IMG/VR virus record: IMGVR_UViG_3300047472_000152
Location: 1-46,781 of that record
DNA from: a virus
Strand: one strand, 5' to 3'
DNA: 46,781 nucleotides
In this document: one piece after another, positions 37,612-45,785 of the stretch
Position numbering within the stretch: position 1 is the stretch's first letter
Layout: every line of letters begins with the position of its first letter
Notes under the pieces: model-generated
Told to the model about the DNA's origin: nothing
The model's input: only the letters and a program-made list of their open reading frames with translations
The model's database searches: none
Made by a program: the position numbers and the translations under genes

Positions 37612-37852
37612 CGTTAGCCACTTCGTTAGCGGCGCGCGTAGCCGTCCCATGCTTGGCTTGGTTATCGGCACCAACCACCACAGCCGCCACGAACCGGTCC
37701 TTGCTTTGGTATTCCTCGATATGCGCCTCGGAATCACCGGTCTTAGCGATAATCTTCTCCGCCGCGGCCCTTACCGCGGCTTGGCCGGCTGGATCAGTCC
37801 TCAGGATCTTGGCGATGGCAGCGGGGTTGCGTTTGAAACCCTTCTTAGCCAT
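37604..37852 (-). CDS. Head-tail connector-like protein
   Basis: 82 aa. Basic helical N-terminus (AKKGFKRNPAAIAKILRTDP) followed by AAVRAAAEKIIAKTGDSEAH and a beta-strand (DRFVAAVVVGADNQAK), the HK97 gp10-like pattern of small head-tail joining proteins. Overlaps both neighbours by 8 bases. Confidence 0.65.
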   Translation of the reverse strand: MAKKGFKRNPAAIAKILRTDPAGQAAVRAAAEKIIAKTGDSEAHIEEYQSKDRFVAAVVVGADNQAKHGTATRAANEVANGA

Positions 37853-37979
37853 CTTCTGTCAGCCTCTTCGCGGCGAGGATGGCGAGTTCTTCCCGCACGA
37901 TCTGGCGGATCCGTTCCTCCGCCACATCTTCCGGCCTCTTAACGTCAATCTCTGGACCAGGTGCGTTACCCCAAGCCAT
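37845..37979 (-). CDS. 44-aa helical connector-region protein
   Basis: MAWGNAPGPEIDVKRPEDVA then EERIRQIVREELAILAAKRL: a charged helix of about 25 residues. It fills the gap between two connector genes with a TGATG overlap upstream and an 8-base overlap downstream, so it is very probably translated. Confidence 0.6.
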   Translation of the reverse strand: MAWGNAPGPEIDVKRPEDVAEERIRQIVREELAILAAKRLTEDG

Positions 37980-38317
37980 CAGGAAGCTCCAGTCGTGGAC
38001 TTACACAGCACTTCAAGGCACTCGAGCGCGTCTGCTGACGACCACGGGTCTCGCCATTCCTGCACACGGGCAAGGCAAGTCCGCCCACGAACCTCAATCA
38101 GATCGTCGTCACTTATTGGTGAACCCAGCGGCAGGTAGACAGTGAACTCGGCGGAATCCAACCCGCCAGACTCCGTGAACTGACCGGTCGTGTTACCCGG
38201 TGCCACCGTGAAAGCATCGATCACTACTGGTTCGCCGTCAGGTAAGGGGTTGCCGTCGTTATCGAGCCCGCCGGCAGTCGTCACAGTGACCTGCTCGTTC
38301 GTTCCGAAGACGTTCAC
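37979..38317 (-). CDS. Head-tail connector (stopper-like)
   Basis: 112 aa from GTG 38317 (GTGA overlap). Beta-barrel-like sequence: NEQVTVTTAGGLDNDGNPLP, SAEFTVYLPLGSPISDDDLI, EVRGRTCLARVQEWRDPW, typical of head-closure or stopper proteins that follow the adaptor in siphoviruses. Confidence 0.7.
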   Translation of the reverse strand: MNVFGTNEQVTVTTAGGLDNDGNPLPDGEPVVIDAFTVAPGNTTGQFTESGGLDSAEFTVYLPLGSPISDDDLIEVRGRTCLARVQEWRDPWSSADALECLEVLCKSTTGAS

Positions 38318-38763
38318 TGCTCGTAAATCGGCTGGCCGGCAAGGGATGCACCGCATGAGCAAGAGCCGCCGAAGTACACCGAACAGATCAGCGAGTGATA
38401 GCCGCCGCATGACACGGTGTCGATGGAGAACGCCTTCGATTCCGACCCGTTCTTGCAAATGTCCTGCAGCTGCGTTATCTCTGAGGGCCAGAGGTTGAAG
38501 CCGCCACGATTGCTGGTGTCGAACGTGACACCCATAGGACCTATCGTCTTCGACTGGAAAGCACCCGATCCGGCTTCCGCCCAGCGGGTTACAGCCCCAA
38601 TCAGGACCAGTTTCGCCTCAGCCAACTGGTCCGGCGTGGGGGTGGCGGCAAGGCAAGGCGCAACCCGTGACGCGCGAGCATTAGCACCGTTGACCCACGT
38701 GTCGGCCATCGCGTGTGAAGCGACGCCTTCAGGAAGGTCCATGGTGTAGATGATCTGGGCCAC
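38314..38763 (-). CDS. Head-tail adaptor
   Basis: 149 aa from GTG 38763 (GAGGGTAGG eight bases upstream). Helical N-terminus typical of gp6/gp15-like adaptors (TPDQLAEAKLVLIGAVTRWA), middle IGPMGVTFDTSNRGGFNLWP, and a cysteine-rich C-terminus (VSCGGYHSLICSV ... GSCSCG). It binds the portal ring in the canonical position after the capsid gene. Confidence 0.7.
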   Translation of the reverse strand: MAQIIYTMDLPEGVASHAMADTWVNGANARASRVAPCLAATPTPDQLAEAKLVLIGAVTRWAEAGSGAFQSKTIGPMGVTFDTSNRGGFNLWPSEITQLQDICKNGSESKAFSIDTVSCGGYHSLICSVYFGGSCSCGASLAGQPIYEQ

Positions 38764-38779
38764 GGGTTGCGCCTACCCT

Positions 38780-38941
38780 CTAGTCGTTCGCCGAGGACTT
38801 GGGCCGGCCCGGTGACCGCTTCTCCGGTTCCGGAAGTCGGTACCCGGCAGCGATCCGCAGGGCCTTCTTGGACTCGGCGACCGACACCGTCTGCCCATTC
38901 GGGGCGATCAGCGTGACCGTCCCATCCTTCTTCTCAGCCAT
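38780..38941 (-). CDS. 53-aa protein downstream of capsid
   Basis: AGGAG precedes the ATG at 38941. Sequence EKKDGTVTLIAPNGQTVSVA then ESKKALRIAAGYRLPEPEKR, a small beta/alpha module similar in character to the 65-aa protein at 36472-36669. Function unknown; position suggests a head accessory role. Confidence 0.6.
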   Translation of the reverse strand: MAEKKDGTVTLIAPNGQTVSVAESKKALRIAAGYRLPEPEKRSPGRPKSSAND

Positions 38942-38944
38942 TGG

Positions 38945-39130
38945 TCAGTCTCCTGTCTCGTTCTGTTGCTCCGTGAGCGCGTCCGCCACCAGCTGCGCGT
39001 AGGCGACCCCGGCGCGGACCACGAAGGTCGCTGGTGACGTAGATGAGTCGTCCACTCGCACTACGCCTGTGACATCTTACGAAGTACCCAGAAGTGATGC
39101 TGGGATCGTCACCGGGATGAAGGAGATCAT
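38945..39130 (-). pseudogene. Short gene interrupted by an in-frame TAA
   Basis: From ATG 39130 the frame reads MISFIPVTIPASLLGTS, then TAA (39079-39077), and continues in the same frame as DVTGVVRVDDSSTSPATFVV, RAGVAYAQLVADALTEQQNE, TGD to a stop just before the next gene. Both parts look coding. Either a nonsense mutation has broken a ~60-aa gene, or the downstream part is translated from GTG 39061 as a 38-aa protein, or the TAA is read through. It lies between the major capsid gene and the 53-aa gene. Confidence 0.45.
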
Positions 39131-39138
39131 GGCGGGTA

Positions 39139-40083
39139 TTAGCCTCCTGTCGGATCTGCGTTCTTGACCACGGCGAAAGCGTCCGTGGACAAGATTCCGA
39201 TGCCGTAGACAACCTCGGAGCGGATCGCGATCTGGTTGGACCGCTTCAGGTCGCCCAGGCCGTCCGGGTCGCCGAACTCGATCAGCTCGAGCGGGACGTT
39301 GACCTGCACACCCCACCGGAACGCGGTGAAGTCGCCGGCGATAGCCTTCACGTTCGGGTTGGTGGTGCGGTAAGCACCAGTCGCGGCGGTCACAGCCTCA
39401 GGTCCGCCGCGGACAGTGTCCGACACGGCGGCACCCAACCCCATGAACGCGGTGGTGTCCGTACCGAAACCCAGCTCGGGGTACAGCTTCTGACCGGTCG
39501 TGGGGTTGCGCTGCGTGGCCAGCTTGAACGCGTAGCTGTTGTCCAGCGCGAGCCCGTTGGGGGAAATGCTGTCGTCCAGCACCAGCCCAACAGCTGCCTC
39601 AATGGCCTGATCAGGCAGGGCCAGGGTGGCGGTCGTCAACTCGACGACGTTGGTGCTGTCGATGATCTTCGCCGGCGAACCGGACAGCAGAGCACCAGTC
39701 AGGGGGTTGATGCCGTGGATGGCGATCAGGTCCAGCGCACGGCCGAGGGCGACGCCGGACAGGTCGGCCATCACTTGGAGGACGCCGAGCTGGCGGGAGT
39801 CGTCGGCCCACTTGACTTCCTGGTTGAACCGCTGGGTGACCTGCACCTTGCGCGGGATCGCGACGACGGGAGCGAACGTCGCAGTCGACTCGCTCTTCTG
39901 ACCACCTTCGCCCACGACCTCGCCGCGGGGCGGAGCGGTCAGGGTCATGTACTGCTGCGATCCGAACTCCTGGGGCTCGGCGGCAGACAGGCGGGCAAGG
40001 ACGGACTGTCCCTGCGCCTTCTGCCACACGCCCGGGACCATGTGATTGGGAAGAGAGAATGTTCCGGTAGCCAAAGCGGCCAT
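39139..40083 (-). CDS. Major capsid protein (HK97 fold)
   Basis: 314 aa. Extended N-terminal arm, E-loop-like segment with RKVQVTQRFNQEVKWADDSR, then P and A domain signatures (DNSYAFKLATQRNPTTGQKL; RWGVQVNVPLELIEFGDPDG ... NQIAIRSEVVYGIGI), all typical of HK97-like capsids. Scaffold gene directly upstream, connectors downstream. Forms the icosahedral shell. Confidence 0.92.
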   Translation of the reverse strand: MAALATGTFSLPNHMVPGVWQKAQGQSVLARLSAAEPQEFGSQQYMTLTAPPRGEVVGEGGQKSESTATFAPVVAIPRKVQVTQRFNQEVKWADDSRQLGVLQVMADLSGVALGRALDLIAIHGINPLTGALLSGSPAKIIDSTNVVELTTATLALPDQAIEAAVGLVLDDSISPNGLALDNSYAFKLATQRNPTTGQKLYPELGFGTDTTAFMGLGAAVSDTVRGGPEAVTAATGAYRTTNPNVKAIAGDFTAFRWGVQVNVPLELIEFGDPDGLGDLKRSNQIAIRSEVVYGIGILSTDAFAVVKNADPTGG

Positions 40084-40101
40084 GGGGCTGTTCCTTTCGG
40101 G

Positions 40102-40653
40102 TTAGGAACCGCCCCCAAAGAAGTTCCGCGCGAACTCGCGGTCGTCTTCTTCGGTGGTGGTTCCGGTCTTTGTCGACGTGCCCTCCTTGGACACGATCGG
40201 GTTCTTCTTCTTTCGCTCGGCCTCGGCATTTGCTTGCTCAGCCATGCGGTCTGAGAGCCTCTTCGCTTGGGCGGTGAGGGTCTCTTCGTCAGTTCCAGTG
40301 AGAAACAGGTCTGCATCGGACGGCTCGCCGTTATCCCCCCGCTTCGTGCTGATGCGGAAGTCAGCCGCGACTTGGGCTCGGAGGGCCTTCGTCTCGGACT
40401 GTTCGATCCTTTTTTGAAGATCGGCCACCAACTGGTCGGCCGTCTTCTTACCGTCCGCTGCCTTCTTGAGATCGTCGTAGTCGGCGTACTTCTCCGACAC
40501 CTTGCGGCGCTCCTCGGCTCGAGTCGTGCCGATGAGCTTGTTGACCTCTTCTTGCGTGAAGGTCTTGGTGTCGTTAGCGGCGGGCGTCTCTCCGCTTTCA
40601 TTACCGCCCTGATCATCTGGTGCGTCGACCGCGCCTTCTACTACTTCAGACAT
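40102..40653 (-). CDS. Capsid scaffolding protein
   Basis: 183 aa, highly charged and helical: FTQEEVNKLIGTTRAEERRK, then ADGKKTADQLVADLQKRIEQ and a C-terminal basic/acidic tail (EEDDREFARNFFGGGS). Composition and position between portal and capsid genes are those of siphovirus scaffolding proteins, which direct shell assembly and are then removed. Confidence 0.88.
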   Translation of the reverse strand: MSEVVEGAVDAPDDQGGNESGETPAANDTKTFTQEEVNKLIGTTRAEERRKVSEKYADYDDLKKAADGKKTADQLVADLQKRIEQSETKALRAQVAADFRISTKRGDNGEPSDADLFLTGTDEETLTAQAKRLSDRMAEQANAEAERKKKNPIVSKEGTSTKTGTTTEEDDREFARNFFGGGS

Positions 40654-40735
40654 GCATTTCTCCTTGGACCATCCGTTGACCGCCGGATGTGGGCGTAGGC
40701 CCGGTCATTTACTGAGCGGGTGGATCATGGAGTGC

Positions 40736-42166
40736 TCAGGCTGCGCTGGTATCGCCCTGATCAGGCGTTTCGCCGCCTCTGGTGCGCCGGCTAGCGGCTA
40801 CGGCACGCGCCGCACGCTTCGCTTGCTGCGGAGTTAGACCGAGAAGTTCAAACCCCACAGCCGTTCCCGCCAACTCGGGTATGGCCGCCAACTGCTTGGA
40901 CCCTGCATCAGCGACAGCCGCGCGCGACAGATACCTGGGATCGCGCCATTGAGTGTCAATCGACTTCCAGTCATCGGGAATGGCGTCGATTGCAATCTTG
41001 TTGCGCATGGCCAAAGCGCGCACGAATGACTTCCGCAGGGCAGGGGTGAAGTCATCAACTGCGCCCTCAGCTTCGGCGATCAACTCGTACTGCGACGCGT
41101 CGTAAGACTCCGCAGATGTCGGATTGGACAGCCCCGAAATCGCCACGGCAGTGTCAGGAAGGGACGCTTCGCGGGCGAATAGCTTCGCCAAACCGTTGAT
41201 GTCCGACCAATGGGGGTCCGGGCTCGCTGCAGGAAATTGTTTGACGTCTGCGCGGGCTTGATTCGGGGTGGCAGGATCCGCATCGTCAGGCAACCCTCTG
41301 ATGCGACCCAATCGCGCTTCCCACACCGACTTTTGACTTCCGTCAGCGTTCTGTAGAGCTGATTCATCCGCGCCGAGGAGCCAGAACTCTGGGTACGAGA
41401 AGACATCCATGTGACCTTCACGGCGAGCCAACTCACGTGTAGCGGCGTCCTGCAACCCCATCATCGGGCCAGTGATCCGCGACTGGCCAAAAGGCCGCTT
41501 CGGGGCAGGCTTGTACGGCAACACCTCGGCAGGCACCCCGTACACATGCTCATAACGTTCGACCTGCCACCTGGTTGTGGCCTTGTCTCGCTGGGCGGCT
41601 ATGGTCTCGTTGTCGAGGTACAACGCCATGGTGAGGACGTTGCCGTCTTTGTCCTTATCGATCACCGACAGCAAGTTGTCCAGGTGTCGGCGGCGGCGAT
41701 TCCACGTCCCCGTGGCCTCAGTCGCGTCCTTCACGTGAATCAGCGCGTCGGGTTCACCATCTTGGCCGATCGTGTTGACGAGGAACGACGGGCCGTGCAG
41801 CATCGCGGCGACGATCGCACCGTCAACCTCGGACGTGAGATGGTTTTCGTCAATGATGTCGGGGCCACCGATACTGTCCAGGTCGCCATCTGGCCAAACG
41901 AATCCATCAAGGTTGCACCGCCGCGCCAACGCGTCGACAGCCTTCCCCGTCCACCCGAGAACCAAGCCCATCTTCATGTACTGCGGTGGAATCAACGTTC
42001 CGACGAACTGAATCGTCCGCTTATTCTCGTAGTACGACGTCTTCAACAGATTCGACCAGCGCCGACCGTCGATTTCCTCGAGAAGGCCGTTGATGAGTGC
42101 GTTTTCGTCGTTCGTCACCCCGGGGAGGCGAACCGTCTTCGACGCAGGCAGGCTGGGAATGCTCAT
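40736..42166 (-). CDS. Portal protein
   Basis: 476 aa, SPP1 gp6-like portal: LIPPQYMKMGLVLGWTGKAV and DGAIVAAMLHGPSFLVNTIG near the start, a middle region with KRPFGQSRITGPMMGLQDAA, and a helical C-terminal part (AEGAVDDFTPALRKSFVRAL). Overlaps the terminase stop. Forms the dodecameric DNA channel. Confidence 0.92.
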   Translation of the reverse strand: MSIPSLPASKTVRLPGVTNDENALINGLLEEIDGRRWSNLLKTSYYENKRTIQFVGTLIPPQYMKMGLVLGWTGKAVDALARRCNLDGFVWPDGDLDSIGGPDIIDENHLTSEVDGAIVAAMLHGPSFLVNTIGQDGEPDALIHVKDATEATGTWNRRRRHLDNLLSVIDKDKDGNVLTMALYLDNETIAAQRDKATTRWQVERYEHVYGVPAEVLPYKPAPKRPFGQSRITGPMMGLQDAATRELARREGHMDVFSYPEFWLLGADESALQNADGSQKSVWEARLGRIRGLPDDADPATPNQARADVKQFPAASPDPHWSDINGLAKLFAREASLPDTAVAISGLSNPTSAESYDASQYELIAEAEGAVDDFTPALRKSFVRALAMRNKIAIDAIPDDWKSIDTQWRDPRYLSRAAVADAGSKQLAAIPELAGTAVGFELLGLTPQQAKRAARAVAASRRTRGGETPDQGDTSAA

Positions 42167-43671
42167 GTCGCTGCGTTCCGCTTGCGGCGCACCACGGCAC
42201 GACCATTACCCGTTGGTCGGCGAGTCGTCATCGCCGCATACACCGCCGCGGACATGGCAATCGCTGGACCGATGTCAAACGAGTCCGACCTAGGCTGCAA
42301 CACCCAACCACCCGATGCGCGATCCTGACGTCGCGCACCACGCACAGCATTGTCAAGATCTGCCTGACCGCCATGAGATAGACGGTCCTGCTCAACCATG
42401 TTCAACCACAGTGCGTTACCGGCGCCTGATTCATTCTGCGTGTACGCCGAGGCATTGAAGAAGCTCTTCTTCAATTTCTCGCCCAACGCCTTCGCCGCAC
42501 CCGTCGAGTCGTACTTGATGGGCGTCCGTTTCGTGGCGTGGCGGGTCAAAAAGTTCATCGCCTCCACCTCCGATTGAGTACCCAAAGCGATTTCAACGTG
42601 CGCGGACTCTCCTTCGCACCAGCAAGCGTCAATCCAGAACCACCCCGACTTGGTGGCGTTGATCCCGAACGAAGCCACCGTGGTCAGTCCGTCTAAGTCC
42701 GCCCTCAGGCGGGTCCAGTCGTCCTTCGGAACGACCGCAAGGCTTTCGTTGGTCTTGTCCCAGATACCGAAGACCTCCCGCAGGACGTCATCGGTGGACA
42801 TGTTCTCCACAAGCCGCTCAATGGCTGACTTGCCGACCCGGAAGCCGTACGCCGGGTTGACCTGAGACAAGGTGTCCCAAAAACCTGGTGCGTCGATGTC
42901 GGCGACCACCTCATCGGGGTTCGACGGCGACATCTCCGCGTACACACCCTTGAACGGGCGGCGTTTCTTCTCCTCCAGCGCCCTATCCCGGCGACGTTTG
43001 AACGCATCGTGCACACCCAGCGCGATCTCCTGCGGACGCGGCGGGGTGCCCATGAAGAACGCCAACCCCAAGTCGGACACGTTCATCGCTGCCAGCATGT
43101 CCGTCAACGCAGACTCTTTGAGGTTCTGGCACTCGTCATACACCTGAATGTCAACCTCAGAGAACCCGCGACCAAACCCAGAAGACCGAGCGCCAAACAG
43201 AATTCGCGAACCGTTCGCGAAGTGCACACCACGACTGTCATCGGTGAACACCACCGGAAACGCCGCACGCATCTTCGGACGGATCGCCGGCTTCTCCACG
43301 ATGCCCGCGATCTTCGTCAACGTCTCCGACGACGTCCGATCATGGTGCGACGACCACACCACCAACGTCCCAGGACGCGACAAGCAGATCGCGACGAGGC
43401 CGACCATGATGCCCCAGGTCTTTCCGCACTGCCGACTGATGGACAACGTCACACCCATCACGTCGCACGCGAGCGAACCGTCTTCACGCAACCCAAGGGC
43501 CGCGTACCAGATGTCCTCTTGCCACCGGTCGAACTCCACACCCATGCCCGGCAACTCAGGTTCGATCAGTTCGGTATAGCGAGTGAAAGCAATGTCATCC
43601 GGGATGTGGCAGTACTGCGCGATGTCAACAAGAGGGGCAGGGTTAGCCCGACTTACGGAAACGCGCGGCAT
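42163..43671 (-). CDS. Terminase large subunit
   Basis: 502 aa from ATG 43671 (AAGGTGG nine bases upstream); a longer frame to 43719 is an unlikely extension. ATPase motifs are present: Walker A-like SRQCGKT (~78-84) and Walker B-like YDECQ (~175). The C-terminal half holds the nuclease region (FGINATKSGWFWIDACWCEG ... TRHATKRTPIKYDSTG). Packages DNA through the portal. Overlaps the upstream gene by 29 bases. Confidence 0.93.
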   Translation of the reverse strand: MPRVSVSRANPAPLVDIAQYCHIPDDIAFTRYTELIEPELPGMGVEFDRWQEDIWYAALGLREDGSLACDVMGVTLSISRQCGKTWGIMVGLVAICLSRPGTLVVWSSHHDRTSSETLTKIAGIVEKPAIRPKMRAAFPVVFTDDSRGVHFANGSRILFGARSSGFGRGFSEVDIQVYDECQNLKESALTDMLAAMNVSDLGLAFFMGTPPRPQEIALGVHDAFKRRRDRALEEKKRRPFKGVYAEMSPSNPDEVVADIDAPGFWDTLSQVNPAYGFRVGKSAIERLVENMSTDDVLREVFGIWDKTNESLAVVPKDDWTRLRADLDGLTTVASFGINATKSGWFWIDACWCEGESAHVEIALGTQSEVEAMNFLTRHATKRTPIKYDSTGAAKALGEKLKKSFFNASAYTQNESGAGNALWLNMVEQDRLSHGGQADLDNAVRGARRQDRASGGWVLQPRSDSFDIGPAIAMSAAVYAAMTTRRPTGNGRAVVRRKRNAAT

Positions 43672-43894
43672 CGAACGCAACCACCTTGCCGGCATCCGCA
43701 ACCGCAGGCTTGTCATCACCCAACATCGCCGTCAGCCGAAGAATCTCCGCCTTGGCCCGCTCAAGCTGAGTGTTCAACTGCGACCGCAACTGCGGCTTCT
43801 CCTCAAACGCCTCAGCAAGAAGACGGTAACGAATCCTGGCCTCCGCCAACTCATCGTTGGCCGCCATCGCCTCGTTCAACGTCGTATAAGCCAT
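43643..43894 (-). CDS. 83-aa coiled-coil protein upstream of terminase (possible small subunit)
   Basis: ATG 43894 with GGAG six bases upstream. Mostly a heptad-rich helix: NDELAEARIRYRLLAEAFEE, then QLRSQLNTQLERAKAEILRL, ending in a basic tail. The position between HNH and terminase genes is that of a terminase small subunit, but no HTH is evident. Possibly a fast-evolving small subunit. Confidence 0.55.
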   Translation of the reverse strand: MAYTTLNEAMAANDELAEARIRYRLLAEAFEEKPQLRSQLNTQLERAKAEILRLTAMLGDDKPAVADAGKVVAFDAARFRKSG

Positions 43895-43962
43895 CAGTTT
43901 CTCCATCATCCCGTCCGTTAACCGCCTGACGTGGGCGTAACGCGCCCGGAGCGGACGCAAGT

Positions 43963-44295
43963 TCAGATGAAGCGAGGATTAACGTACGTCGGGCGGATCG
44001 ACACCAACTGCCGACCACCCGAAGACTTCTCACGATTGCACTGACGGCACGACGTCTGAAGGTTGTCCAACGCATCAGCCTCCACCGGAGACCACCCAAA
44101 CCGCGCGGCCTCGTCAGAACTGATGATGTGGTCCACCTCAAACGACCGCGGATGCGGAGGACGCGCCGAATAGTCAATCTCACCGCCAAGAACCTGACAA
44201 TCGGCCGTAATCTGCAGCGCACACGGCCCGTCACCGTCCCTGCGACGTACTTCAGCACGCCGGCGGGTCCGAATTGTGGTCGAAGCGAACGGCAT
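43963..44295 (-). CDS. HNH endonuclease
   Basis: 110 aa from ATG 44295 (GGGGG eight bases upstream). Contains the HNH core: EVDHIISSDEAARFGW (first His), DNLQTSCRQCNREKSSGG (Asn-Leu and zinc Cys pair), with an upstream CALQITADC pair. HNH proteins adjacent to terminase are typical of cos-packaging phages and assist genome-end cleavage. First gene of the virion operon. Confidence 0.9.
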   Translation of the reverse strand: MPFASTTIRTRRRAEVRRRDGDGPCALQITADCQVLGGEIDYSARPPHPRSFEVDHIISSDEAARFGWSPVEADALDNLQTSCRQCNREKSSGGRQLVSIRPTYVNPRFI

Positions 44296-44376
44296 GGCCA
44301 AAACCCCCTACCCCTGGGTCACACACACACCGCGGCCGTACCGAGCGGCGGCTCCAGACGGCCCGGAGGGGTGAGG

Positions 44377-44418
44377 TACCCAGGGTATCGTCGCAGGTCA
44401 GAGGCTTGCTGAGCCTCT
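44377..44418. promoter_or_regulatory. Inverted repeats before the HNH/terminase operon
   Basis: The 122-base gap between the lipoprotein gene and HNH holds a perfect TACCC-A-GGGTA repeat (44377-44387), an AGAGGC/GCCTCT hairpin (44400-44418) directly after the lipoprotein stop, a GTGTGTGTGTG tract and CCGCGG. A packaging site often lies immediately upstream of HNH/terminase in such phages, but no recognised cos sequence is present. Confidence 0.35.
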
Positions 44419-44867
44419 CACTTCATGAGGTCGAAGGCTTCCGACATGCGTTGGCCGCCCCGGTTGATGAGGCGCCCCATCTCGTTGAGTTCGGTGTCAC
44501 TGGTCGGGGTGACTGTCATGCACAACTGTGCGAGTGCCCGGAAGTCGTCGATGGTGTCTTGCAGTGCGTCGTTGACTTGGGTGTCGGGGCTGGGTAGTTG
44601 GCGTTCGAGGTGGTCGACGGAGGTGCGGAGTCGTGTGCAGTTGACCCGCATGGTCGGTAGGTCGTAGTGCTGCATGGCGTCGCCGATGCTGGTCATGGCG
44701 TCGCCCATGGTGTGGATCTCGTCTGCTGCCCCACGCTTCCACTCGCTCATGGCTTGAGCTGTGGCGGATGTCTGCGTGGGTGTGACGGTGACCGTCTGGG
44801 CTGGTGTGGTGGTGTTACCGCAGGCTGTGAGCAGTATGGCCGCGGTGAGTATGGGCAGGGCCTTCAT
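44418..44867 (-). CDS. Lipoprotein
   Basis: 149 aa. Signal peptide with a lipobox (MKALPILTAAILLTACGN; Cys16), a threonine-rich linker (TVTVTPTQTSATAQ) and a helical mature domain with two further cysteines. It would be anchored to the outer face of the cytoplasmic membrane. The 101-base spacer upstream offers TTGAGA as a -35-like word but no clear -10. Phage-encoded lipoproteins can mediate superinfection exclusion; this is an inference from topology and place. Confidence 0.75.
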   Translation of the reverse strand: MKALPILTAAILLTACGNTTTPAQTVTVTPTQTSATAQAMSEWKRGAADEIHTMGDAMTSIGDAMQHYDLPTMRVNCTRLRTSVDHLERQLPSPDTQVNDALQDTIDDFRALAQLCMTVTPTSDTELNEMGRLINRGGQRMSEAFDLMK

Positions 44868-44968
44868 GTTTGGACATGCTAGCTAAGTTTGCCAACATCC
44901 GGTCTCAAGCCGATATATCGGAGCCTTTCCGCAGGTCGTGCAGGTCGGCTCGGGTTTGCTCCAGAGAA

Positions 44969-45055
44969 CTAACGATCAGCCCGACTCATCAGACAAGCGC
45001 CGCCGATGATGACACCAGCCAGGACTAGTGCCATTACCAGCAATGAAATGTCCAT
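44969..45055 (-). CDS. 28-aa membrane peptide
   Basis: MDISLLVMALVLAGVIIGGA then CLMSRADR: one transmembrane helix with a short basic end. The ATG overlaps the upstream stop (TGATG). Too short for a family call; the junction supports translation. Confidence 0.5.
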   Translation of the reverse strand: MDISLLVMALVLAGVIIGGACLMSRADR

Positions 45056-45384
45056 CAGCAGATGCCGCTGATCGTGGTGTCGACGATGGTGCGTCCGCAT
45101 TCACAGAGTCGCTCTTCGATATCGACCGCGGCGACCCGCCCGCTGCGACGGTTACGCCAGTCTTCGAGTTGATTCGGGTCGGGGTCGTAGGTGATGTGCA
45201 GTGGATCGTCCATCGAACCCGCGCTGAGGATGGCTTTGATGGTGTCGTGCAGTGCACCCTTGCCGTGAACCTTCACCGTGTCGTTGCTTGGCTTGTCGCA
45301 GGGCTCGGATGCGAGGAGGTTGAAGTCCTTGTCCCAGAGGCGCGCCGTGCCGAGGAAGTGGGCTGAGATCAGGTCCGTGGTCAT
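45055..45384 (-). CDS. 109-aa hypothetical protein
   Basis: ATG 45384 overlaps the upstream 33-aa gene (ATGA). Beta-rich: FLGTARLWDKDFNLLASEPC, then DTVKVHGKGALHDTIKAILS and ITYDPDPNQLEDWRNRRSG. Three of four cysteines are in the C-terminal third (RLCECGRTI). No family is recognised. Confidence 0.65.
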   Translation of the reverse strand: MTTDLISAHFLGTARLWDKDFNLLASEPCDKPSNDTVKVHGKGALHDTIKAILSAGSMDDPLHITYDPDPNQLEDWRNRRSGRVAAVDIEERLCECGRTIVDTTISGIC

Positions 45385-45482
45385 TCCGACTCCTCAATCG
45401 CGGCGTGAAGCTGTTCAAGCCGTACGTCCATCTCAGCCTTCGCGATGACCCACTCGGCTTCCATCTCCGCATACGACTTCAT
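45381..45482 (-). CDS. 33-aa coiled-coil peptide
   Basis: MKSYAEMEAEWVIAKAEMDV then RLEQLHAAIEESE, a single amphipathic helix. ATGA overlaps at both ends link it tightly to its neighbours, which is good support for such a short gene. Confidence 0.55.
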   Translation of the reverse strand: MKSYAEMEAEWVIAKAEMDVRLEQLHAAIEESE

Positions 45483-45658
45483 CGCACCCGGTCCAACAGG
45501 TTGTTGATCTCCACCGTGTACCGCCACTCATCCTTGCTGCAGTAACCCTCACCCTTGGGGCCGCGGTGAAGCCCGCACCGGCAGTCACGATGGTGTCGGT
45601 AACGCCTGACCAAGGTGACGGCCTCAGCGAGCTGAACCTCAGGGAGAGTAGCGGGCAT
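45479..45658 (-). CDS. 59-aa Cys/His protein
   Basis: From ATG 45658, preceded by GCGAGG. Contains YRHHRDCRCGLHRGPKGEGY then C, a CxC with flanking histidines that may bind zinc, and a helical C-terminus (YTVEINNLLDRVR). Overlaps the next gene (ATGA). Function unknown. Confidence 0.6.
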   Translation of the reverse strand: MPATLPEVQLAEAVTLVRRYRHHRDCRCGLHRGPKGEGYCSKDEWRYTVEINNLLDRVR

Positions 45659-45668
45659 GGCGACCTCG

Positions 45669-45781
45669 CTAGATATGAAGGAGCGCCACCGTGGATTGGA
45701 CACACTGGTAGCGCAGTTCCCTAGCATACACGGCGTTTACGCAGGTAGCTAGCAGAAACGCTGTGACGGTGTGTCGGGCCG

Positions 45782-45785
<4 letters not shown>
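45669..45785 (-). CDS. 38-aa hydrophobic peptide
   Basis: GTG 45785 overlaps the stop of the 225-aa gene (GTGA). TARHTVTAFLLATCVNAVYA is a weak signal-peptide-like or membrane segment, followed by RELRYQCVQSTVALLHI. It fills most of the 123-base gap between two genes. Coupled translation is plausible; function unknown. Confidence 0.4.

Noticed and set aside
44868-44968. Cys-rich frame (CTTCGKAPIYRLETGCW) and a helical frame (SSLEQTRADLHDLRKG) on the minus strand
   Set aside because: Neither has a start codon or ribosome-binding site within its open stretch; possibly remnants.
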